From: Candidatus Nomurabacteria bacterium
GTDB lineage: Bacteria; Patescibacteriota; Minisyncoccia; Phycocordibacterales; UBA9973
Direction of reading: 5' to 3'
Length of the DNA: 6,413 bases
NCBI GenBank assembly: GCA_021413625.1
Contig: JAIOPY010000057.1
Coordinates: forward strand, 1 to 6,413
Below, piece by piece: positions 1 to 5,144 of the stretch (its first letter is position 1; the number at the start of each line of letters is the position of its first letter). A model generated the notes under the pieces. That model worked only from the letters and a program-made list of their open reading frames with translations. It ran no database searches and was not told the DNA's origin. The position numbers and the translations under genes are program-made.

Positions 1-165
1 GTCTATCCAGCTTTTGATTTAGGCGTAAAAGAAATGGCATATCCATCAGTAGCACCCGGGGGTTATGGTGTTAATGAATCTTGGGACCATGATGCAGGCC
101 TTGTTTGTTTTGAAAGAACTATAGACACAGATATCTATCCACCATATCCTGACCCAGTAAGATAA
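1..165 (+). CDS. C-terminal end of an unidentified protein (5' end outside window)
   Basis: Frame 1 is open from the first base to a TAA at 163-165, giving the last 54 residues of a protein that begins upstream. I do not recognise the family. The fragment is rich in aromatic residues, glycine and proline, is slightly acidic, has one cysteine and ends in a proline-rich tail (PPYPDPVR). It contains no hydrophobic membrane segment and no catalytic motif I can name. The composition would suit the end of an extracellular or surface-exposed domain, but that is a guess. Its reading frame, orientation and the promoter-like sequence after it suggest it belongs to a different transcription unit from leuS. 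Confidence 0.6.
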   Translation, partial: VYPAFDLGVKEMAYPSVAPGGYGVNESWDHDAGLVCFERTIDTDIYPPYPDPVR

Positions 166-189
166 TTACGCAATTTTCTTTGATTTTTA

Positions 190-203
190 CCTTTTGCAAA
201 AGG
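190..203. repeat. 14-bp perfect palindrome between the upstream gene and leuS
   Basis: CCTTTTGCAAAAGG is its own reverse complement with no spacer. It covers the proposed -35 hexamer of the leuS promoter (194-199). Such a site could be an operator for a dimeric regulator. As RNA it could fold into a 5-bp stem with a tight loop, but the following bases (ATGTTCTTTTAGG) are only a poor U-tract, so a terminator for the upstream gene is less likely. The palindrome is seen directly; its function is inferred. Confidence 0.5.
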
Positions 204-222
204 ATGTTCTTTTAGGTATTAT
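194..222 (+). promoter_or_regulatory. Putative sigma70-type promoter for leuS-murJ
   Basis: A -35-like TTGCAA (194-199, 4/6 to consensus) and a -10-like TATTAT (217-222, 5/6) are separated by exactly 17 bp. Transcription would be expected to start around 228-231, only a few bases before the leuS ATG at 232. The mRNA would then be leaderless or nearly so, which fits the absence of a Shine-Dalgarno sequence before that ATG. In AT-rich DNA such matches occur by chance, so confidence is moderate. Confidence 0.45.
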
Positions 223-231
223 AGAGTCTAT

Positions 232-3093
232 ATGAAGTCTTATGACCATAAAAAAATAGAAAAAAAATGGCAGCAAGAGTGGAATAAGAAAAAAATCTAT
301 AAGACCACAGAAGGTGATAAGACTAGAAATCCTAAATATTATGTTTTAGACATGTTCCCATATCCTTCTGGAGAGGGTCTTCATGTTGGTCATCCTAAGG
401 GCTATATTGCAACCGATGTTATATCTAGAATGAAACGGATGCAGGGTTTTAACGTTTTACACCCGATGGGTTTTGACGCTTTTGGTTTGCCCGCAGAAAA
501 TTTTGCTTTGAAGATGAAAATTCATCCTGAAATTGCTGTTAAAAAAAATATAAAAAGATTTAAGGAACAACTTGGTGTGATAGGACTGGATTATGATTGG
601 TCTCGTGAAGTTAATACTACCGACCCCAAATATTATAAATGGACGCAATGGATATTTTTACAGTTATTTAAAAAAGGTCTTGCTTATGAATCCCATGAAC
701 CTATAAATTGGTGTCCTTCCTGTAAAACTGGCCTTGCAAATGAAGACCTAGAAGGAGGCAAGTGTGAAAGATGTGGTTCCTTAGTAGAAAAAAAGCCATT
801 AAGACAATGGGTTCTAAAAATTACAGATTACGCTGAAAGATTGCTTACTGAATTAGATTTAAAAAATAAAGACGGCTCTCTGCTTTTATCTTGGCCGGAA
901 TCAATAAAGGAAATGCAACGGCATTGGATAGGAAAAAGTGAAGGCATGCTTTTTGAGGCACCTGTTAAGGATACTAATTTAAAGATTCAAACTTTCTCCG
1001 CTCATTTTGAAGCATTCACTGCGGATACATTTGTGGTTATCGCTCCCGACCATCCATTTTTAAAAGAATTAGTTAAAAATACCCCAAAAGAAAAAGAGGT
1101 TTTAGATTTTTCTGCAAATTTAGTAAAAGAAAGATTGTCCGATGGATATGAAACTAAAGAAGTCAAAGGCATTTTCACTGGAAGATATATAGTGGACCCA
1201 GTGGGTAATGGAGATTTACCTATTTGGGTTGCAAGTTACGCGTTGGCTGACTATGGCACAGGAATTGTGAAATGTTCCGCACACGATGAACGTGATTTTG
1301 TTTTTGCCAAAAAATACAATATTAAACTAAAGAAGGTAATTGAACCCCTTTATATTGACACCAAAGGCGCAAGCGCTGTGAGGGCTGATTTACCTTTTGT
1401 GGAGCGTGAAGCTGTAATGGGAATTGTAAAACATTGGCAGGAAGATAAATATTTAGGATTAAAGTGGAAGCAGATTGATTGGGGCACTTTTGTCACAGGT
1501 GGTATTGAGCCGGGTCAAACTCCTGAAGAAGCAATTAAAGCAGAGTTAGAGGAGGAAACTGGTTACTTCAAGTTTAAATCTATTAAAAAACTAGGTCGCC
1601 GTCACGCTAAATTTTATCATCCTCCCAAAAAAGAAAATCGCTTTGGTCATTTTAATCATTTTTACCTTGAATTAGAAAGCGGAGAGCAAAAAGAAGTATC
1701 TCAAGAAGAAAAAGATAAACATGAAGTAGTTTGGCTTTCAAAAGATGAAGTAGAAAAATTTTTAGTATCCGAAGGACAGAGGGATGAATGGCATGAATTG
1801 CAAGGTAAAGAAAAGGTAGTTTTAGACGGTATCTTAACAGAACCAAAAGAGCTCGCTGGTAGGGAGGTTAAAGATGTGCGAGAAGATGCTATAAAATATC
1901 TTGAAAAAAATAACTTAGCCAAAAGGAAAACAACTTATAAACTTCGGGATTGGGTTTTTTCACGTCAGCGATATTGGGGTGAACCCATTCCACTTATTCA
2001 TTGTGAAAAATGCGGAGTGGTGCCAGTGCCTGAAAAAGATTTGCCAGTAAAATTACCTAAAGTAAAATTTTATGAACCGACTGGCACCGGAGAGTCTCCA
2101 CTTGCTGCTATTTCAAAATGGGTAAATGTGAAATGCCCAAAGTGTAAAGGTAAAGCTAAACGAGAAACTAATACCATGCCTCAATGGGCGGGTTCCTCTT
2201 GGTATTATTTACGATTCATGGATTCTAAAAATCCTAAAGCTTTGGTTGATAAGAAGAAAGAAAAATATTGGAATACAGTTGATTTATATGTGGGTGGAGC
2301 TGAACATGCGACCAGACACCTAATCTATGCTAGGTTTTGGCATAAATTTCTATTAGATATAGGAATAGTTTCCACAGAGGAGCCCTTTAGGAAGCTACAG
2401 AGTGTTGGGTTGATTATGGGTCCCGATGGCAGGAAAATGTCTAAGCGTTTCGGTAATATTATAAATCCAGATGACATTGTAAATAGATATGGAGCTGATA
2501 CCTTACGCCTTTATGAAATGTTTATGGGTCCGTTTGACCAAGCCATAGCTTGGAGCGAGGAAGCCATTATTGGACCTAGAAGATTTTTAGAGAGGGTTTG
2601 GAAAATAGCGCAAAAAGTTTCTAAAAATAACTCTTCATCTTCTATAGAAAAACTTCTCAATAAAACCATAAAAAAAGTTTCTGTTGATATAGTAGAAATG
2701 CGTTTTAATACCGCTATTTCTTCTATGATGATATTAGTAAGCGAAATGGAAAAAGCTCCAGACATTAGCTTGAAAGATTATAAAAAATTTATACAAATTT
2801 TAGCTCCTTTTGCTCCGCATCTAGCAGATGAAATTTGGAAAAATTTAGGAGAAAAGAAATCCATTAATCTTTCTGTGTGGCCAAAGTGGGACGAAAAGCT
2901 AATGAAAGATGAAGATGTTAAAATTGTGGTTCAGGTAAATGGTAAAGTTCGTGCAGAGATTGTGATAGCAGTGGATGCGAAGGAAGATGAAATTAAAAAG
3001 CTTGCTAGTGTGGCTGTCTCAAAATATCTTACAGCAGGGGAGATAAAAAAAGTAATTTATATTAAAAATAGATTGGTTAATATAGTGGTTTAA
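232..3093 (+). CDS. leuS: Leucyl-tRNA synthetase with a Nudix-like domain inserted in the editing domain
   Basis: Class I aminoacyl-tRNA synthetase that charges tRNA-Leu with leucine in the cytoplasm. The HIGH-type motif HVGH is at residues 51-54. A zinc ribbon has cysteines 161, 164, 178 and 181. The CP1 editing domain spans roughly 230-550, with HDERD at 351-355. A second CxxC pair lies at 591/594 and 635/638, followed by TMPQWAGSSWYYLR. The KMSKS-type motif reads KMSKR (735-739). A helical anticodon-binding domain and the usual C-terminal domain (VQVNGKVR...LVNIVV) complete it. There is no leucine-specific insertion before KMSKS as in E. coli. Most bacterial LeuRS have about 800-870 residues; the excess is explained by a Nudix-like insert at about 373-531. 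ATG 232 is the first start after an in-frame TGA at 181-183; no GTG or TTG precedes it, and no Shine-Dalgarno is seen. The frame is intact. Confidence 0.97.
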   Translation: MKSYDHKKIEKKWQQEWNKKKIYKTTEGDKTRNPKYYVLDMFPYPSGEGLHVGHPKGYIATDVISRMKRMQGFNVLHPMGFDAFGLPAENFALKMKIHPEIAVKKNIKRFKEQLGVIGLDYDWSREVNTTDPKYYKWTQWIFLQLFKKGLAYESHEPINWCPSCKTGLANEDLEGGKCERCGSLVEKKPLRQWVLKITDYAERLLTELDLKNKDGSLLLSWPESIKEMQRHWIGKSEGMLFEAPVKDTNLKIQTFSAHFEAFTADTFVVIAPDHPFLKELVKNTPKEKEVLDFSANLVKERLSDGYETKEVKGIFTGRYIVDPVGNGDLPIWVASYALADYGTGIVKCSAHDERDFVFAKKYNIKLKKVIEPLYIDTKGASAVRADLPFVEREAVMGIVKHWQEDKYLGLKWKQIDWGTFVTGGIEPGQTPEEAIKAELEEETGYFKFKSIKKLGRRHAKFYHPPKKENRFGHFNHFYLELESGEQKEVSQEEKDKHEVVWLSKDEVEKFLVSEGQRDEWHELQGKEKVVLDGILTEPKELAGREVKDVREDAIKYLEKNNLAKRKTTYKLRDWVFSRQRYWGEPIPLIHCEKCGVVPVPEKDLPVKLPKVKFYEPTGTGESPLAAISKWVNVKCPKCKGKAKRETNTMPQWAGSSWYYLRFMDSKNPKALVDKKKEKYWNTVDLYVGGAEHATRHLIYARFWHKFLLDIGIVSTEEPFRKLQSVGLIMGPDGRKMSKRFGNIINPDDIVNRYGADTLRLYEMFMGPFDQAIAWSEEAIIGPRRFLERVWKIAQKVSKNNSSSSIEKLLNKTIKKVSVDIVEMRFNTAISSMMILVSEMEKAPDISLKDYKKFIQILAPFAPHLADEIWKNLGEKKSINLSVWPKWDEKLMKDEDVKIVVQVNGKVRAEIVIAVDAKEDEIKKLASVAVSKYLTAGEIKKVIYIKNRLVNIVV
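1348..1824 (+). other. Nudix-like domain inside LeuRS (residues ~373-531)
   Basis: The LeuRS homology breaks after KKVIEP (near residue 372) and resumes at GILTEP (near 533). Between them are about 159 residues that do not belong to an ordinary LeuRS. They read as a Nudix fold: a beta-rich start (REAVMGIVKHW), the Nudix-box region at 423-445 (GGIEPGQ then AELEEETGY), a middle strand region and a final HEVVWLSKDEVEKFL typical of Nudix C-terminal parts. Against the box G-x5-E-x7-REUxEE-x-GU, the metal-binding glutamates 438, 441 and 442 are kept, but the first Glu is Gln429 and the Arg is Ala437. Nudix enzymes hydrolyse nucleoside diphosphate-linked compounds; the substrate here, or whether it is active at all, is unknown. 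Confidence 0.85.
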
Positions 3094-3098
3094 ATTGA

Positions 3099-4781
3099 AT
3101 GGAAAAGATTTTTAAAATTTTCAGCAAAGAATATGGAAATGTAAATCAGGCAGCGCTACTTTTAGGTTCTTTTGCTTTCCTTTCACAAATCTTAGGTCTA
3201 TTTAGAGACCGCTCCATCGCGCATTTCATTGGACCATCACCATTGCTTGATACTTATTACGCGGCTTTTAGATTACCCGACCTTATTTTTGTGTCTATCG
3301 CTTCTCTTGTTTCTATTACTGTTCTTATACCTTTCATTTTAAACAAAATGTCTGGCAGGGAGGAGATGACCGACCAAGCCAAGAAATTTTTGAATGATAT
3401 TTTTACTGTTTTCTTTTTTGTCATAATATTTGTTTCCGTTATTTTTTTCATATTAATGCCTTATTTAGCGTCTTTTATTGCGCCAGGTTTTTCAGTTGAA
3501 ATGCAAAGTAAAGTTGTCCTGCTTTCTGGAATAATGCTCTTGTCTCCCATTCTTCTAGGACTTTCCAATCTTTTTGGCACTGTTACTCAAATTTTTCGTA
3601 AATTTTTTATATACTCACTTAGCCCTATATTTTATAACTTAGGTATTATTATTGGCGTATTGTTTTTATATCCAATTTTTAGTATTTACGGACTTGCCTT
3701 AGGGGTTGTCCTAGGAGCTTTTATGCATTTTATGATTCAAGCCTTAGCTTCAGAGAGATGTGGTTTTATGCCTCGTTTTTCTTTTTCAGTGAACTTTGCT
3801 GACATTAAAGATACTGTTTTGGTGTCTTTGCCAAGAACTCTGGGTTTGTCTTTCAATAATATTGCTTTAATTTTAATAGTTTCTTTTGCTTCATATTTAA
3901 AAGGTGGCTCAATTTCAGTTTTTAACTTGTCTCTAAACTTACAATCTGTGCCGCTCGGTATCATTGGGCTCTCTTATGCGGTGGCTGCTTTTCCCACATT
4001 AACTAAATCATATACGTCTGGGAAATTTGATGATTTTAATAGCCACTTAAAATCTGCCGCTCGGGCTATTATTTTTTGGTCTTTGCCCGTAACTTTTTTA
4101 TTTATAGTTTTGCGCGCGCAAATAGTTCGCGTTATTTTAGGCTCCAGTTCCTTTTCTTGGGAAAATACTCGGTTAGTTGCAGCCTCTTTGGCTGTATTTT
4201 CTATATCTATCGTTGCTCAAGGTTTAATCGCGCTTTTTGCTAGAGCTTATTACGCAGGAGGGAATACTAGGCGCCCACTTATCATCAATTTCTTTTCGTC
4301 CTTAGCTATTGTTATTTTATCTTCTTGTTTTTTGTTTATTTTTAATAATTATCCTCATTTTAAATATTTTATAGAAACTATATTGAAAGTTTCCGACATT
4401 GCAGGAACCGAGGTGTTGATGCTACCTCTCGCGTATTCATTTGGAACTATCATAAACTTTGTTTTGCTTTTATTTTTTATCAAGCGAGATTTCATGGCTA
4501 ACAAACAATTCATTAGTAAAACTTTTTTTCAAAGCTTGAGCTCTTCTTTTTTCCTTGGTGTAGTTTCCTATATAAGTCTAAATATTCTTTCACCTGTCTT
4601 TGGCACCACCACTTTCTGGGGAATATTTTTACAGGGCTTTATTTCTGGCATTTTAGGTATTTTAGCGGGTATTTTAATCCTTTATCTTCTAGGTAGTGAA
4701 GAATTAAAAGACCTAGTAAAAACTCTGCATACTAAGTTTTGGAAAGCAAAAGTTATTGCGCCTTCCCAAGAAGGGCTTTAG
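3099..4781 (+). CDS. murJ: MurJ/MviN-family lipid II flippase (divergent)
   Basis: Integral membrane protein of the MOP superfamily that moves the peptidoglycan precursor lipid II across the cytoplasmic membrane. The N-terminal signature (LSQILGLFRDRSIAHFIG, then LDTYYAAFRLPDL) and the repeated hydrophobic segments along 560 residues, compatible with about 14 helices, identify the family. The usual length is about 510-550 residues. Ungapped comparison with the E. coli N-terminus as I recall it (offset 12) keeps Arg36 (E. coli R24) and Asp51 (D39), but E. coli R18 corresponds to Gln30 and R52 to Phe64. The R270 region reads LSLNLQSVPLG, with Asn280 at the Arg position. The ATG lies 5 nt after the leuS stop with no Shine-Dalgarno, so translation is probably coupled. 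The TAG stop overlaps the left inverted repeat of the next unit, so the last residues may have been set by that insertion. An alternative is another MOP-family flippase for a different lipid-linked substrate. Confidence 0.9.
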   Translation: MEKIFKIFSKEYGNVNQAALLLGSFAFLSQILGLFRDRSIAHFIGPSPLLDTYYAAFRLPDLIFVSIASLVSITVLIPFILNKMSGREEMTDQAKKFLNDIFTVFFFVIIFVSVIFFILMPYLASFIAPGFSVEMQSKVVLLSGIMLLSPILLGLSNLFGTVTQIFRKFFIYSLSPIFYNLGIIIGVLFLYPIFSIYGLALGVVLGAFMHFMIQALASERCGFMPRFSFSVNFADIKDTVLVSLPRTLGLSFNNIALILIVSFASYLKGGSISVFNLSLNLQSVPLGIIGLSYAVAAFPTLTKSYTSGKFDDFNSHLKSAARAIIFWSLPVTFLFIVLRAQIVRVILGSSSFSWENTRLVAASLAVFSISIVAQGLIALFARAYYAGGNTRRPLIINFFSSLAIVILSSCFLFIFNNYPHFKYFIETILKVSDIAGTEVLMLPLAYSFGTIINFVLLLFFIKRDFMANKQFISKTFFQSLSSSFFLGVVSYISLNILSPVFGTTTFWGIFLQGFISGILGILAGILILYLLGSEELKDLVKTLHTKFWKAKVIAPSQEGL

Positions 4782-4796
4782 GGCGACACCTTTATT
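4780..4796 (+). repeat. Left inverted repeat flanking the GIY-YIG gene
   Basis: AGGGCGACACCTTTATT matches the reverse complement of 5071-5087 at 16 of 17 positions; the mismatch is G at 4785 against C. It begins with the last two bases of the murJ stop codon (TAG, 4779-4781) and ends 18 nt before the GIY-YIG ATG. Confidence 0.8.
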
Positions 4797-4814
4797 AGAT
4801 AGCTTTAAATTTCT

Positions 4815-5069
4815 ATGTATTATTTATATATTTTAAAAAGTAAAAAAGATAATCAATTTTATGTTGGTTCAACCAACGATCTAAAGCGAAGATTTTCGGA
4901 GCATAATAATGGTCTTAACCGTTCCACAAAAGCAAGACGACCGTTTGAACTTAGATACTACGAAGCTTTTTATAATGAGAAAGATGCTAGAAAAAGAGAA
5001 CATTCATTAAAAAAAGACGGTAAAGCTCTCGGGCAACTAAAGAAGCGAATCTCCGAAAGTCTTAAATAA
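4815..5069 (+). CDS. Small GIY-YIG nuclease-domain protein (UPF0213/YhbQ-like)
   Basis: An 84-residue single-domain protein of the GIY-YIG endonuclease superfamily, the fold also used by UvrC's N-terminal domain and some homing endonucleases. The GIY-type strand is YLYIL (3-7) and the YIG-type motif is FYVGST (15-20). They are followed by NDLKRRFSEHN with the likely catalytic Arg26 and His30, and by a helix ARKREHSLKK with the likely metal-binding Glu62. All expected catalytic positions are present, so it is probably active. Short proteins of this type are usually 80-100 residues, so it looks complete. It has no separate DNA-binding domain; the C-terminus is a short basic tail. No Shine-Dalgarno precedes the ATG. 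It sits between two inverted repeats, suggesting a mobile unit; the biological role of stand-alone family members is poorly defined. Confidence 0.9.
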   Translation: MYYLYILKSKKDNQFYVGSTNDLKRRFSEHNNGLNRSTKARRPFELRYYEAFYNEKDARKREHSLKKDGKALGQLKKRISESLK

Positions 5070-5070
5070 G

Positions 5071-5087
5071 AATAAAGGTGTGGCCCT
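5071..5087 (-). repeat. Right inverted repeat flanking the GIY-YIG gene
   Basis: AATAAAGGTGTGGCCCT is the inverse partner of 4780-4796 (16/17) and starts one base after the TAA stop of the GIY-YIG gene. Together with the next three bases it contains an internal dyad, TAAAGG (5073-5078), a 6-nt loop and CCTTTA (5085-5090). Its outer edge touches the -35-like element of the ABC transporter promoter. Confidence 0.8.
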
Positions 5088-5115
5088 TTAAAATTAAGCT
5101 CTTTTCTGCTAGAAT
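5087..5115 (+). promoter_or_regulatory. Putative extended -10 promoter for the ABC transporter gene
   Basis: TGCTAGAAT at 5107-5115 is an extended -10 element (TGn plus TAGAAT, 5/6 to TATAAT). A weak -35-like TTTAAA (5087-5092, 4/6) lies 17 bp upstream. Transcription would start near 5122, giving a leader of about 23 nt before the ATG at 5145. This makes the transporter gene independent of leuS-murJ. The -35 touches the right inverted repeat, so if that unit was inserted it may have helped shape this promoter. Confidence 0.6.
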
Positions 5116-5129
5116 AGAGCAACCTTTAT

Positions 5130-5143
5130 AAAAAGGCCTTTTT
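5130..5143 (+). promoter_or_regulatory. Palindromic leader overlapping a weak Shine-Dalgarno of the ABC transporter gene
   Basis: AAAAAGGCCTTTTT is a perfect 14-bp palindrome ending one base before the ATG at 5145. The AAGG at 5133-5136 lies 8 nt before the start codon and is the best Shine-Dalgarno candidate. It can pair either with the following CCTT or with CCTTT at 5123-5127 (loop ATAA). The leader could therefore hide its own ribosome site, or the DNA could be a dimer-binding site. Only the sequence symmetry is observed. Confidence 0.4.
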
Positions 5144-5144
5144 T

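Larger units (their letters stand above)
4780..5087. mobile_element. Candidate minimal mobile unit: GIY-YIG gene bounded by inverted repeats
   Basis: A 308-bp block consists of a 17-nt left repeat, an 18-nt spacer, one 84-codon GIY-YIG gene, one base, and a 17-nt right repeat in inverse orientation. No transposase or other gene is present. No clear target-site duplication is visible next to the repeats (flanks GGGCTTT and TTAAAA share at most a couple of T's). The arrangement, in a gap between conserved genes, resembles a small transposable or homing unit that could move using its own nuclease or be mobilised in trans. The repeats are seen directly; mobility is inference. The alternative is a fixed gene with paired structural RNA elements or regulator sites. 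Confidence 0.45.

Noticed and set aside
1652..1922. Overlapping minus-strand open frames opposite the Nudix region
   Set aside because: They lie wholly within a well-supported + strand gene, have no recognisable domain, and reflect the biased composition of the opposite strand.
232..3093. Possible fusion or frameshift artefact joining leuS with a separate nudix gene
   Set aside because: The reading frame is continuous and LeuRS homology resumes on the far side of the Nudix-like region with the correct order of motifs, so this is an in-frame insertion, not two genes merged by error.
4761..4776. Hairpin CCTTC-CCAA-GAAGG at the end of murJ as an intrinsic terminator
   Set aside because: The stem is only 5 bp, sits inside the coding sequence, and is followed by TTTAGGGC, not a U-tract.
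4770..5095. Target-site duplication flanking the GIY-YIG unit
   Set aside because: The bases outside the repeats share no direct repeat longer than two or three T's, which is not significant here.
5073..5106. Intrinsic terminator after the GIY-YIG gene
   Set aside because: The TAAAGG/CCTTTA hairpin is weak and followed by AAATTAAGCTC; a T-run appears only later and within the next promoter, so the evidence is insufficient.
5098..5120. GCTCT...AGAGC inverted repeat as an operator
   Set aside because: Only 5 bp with a 13-nt spacer around the -10 box; this is within chance expectation for AT-rich DNA.
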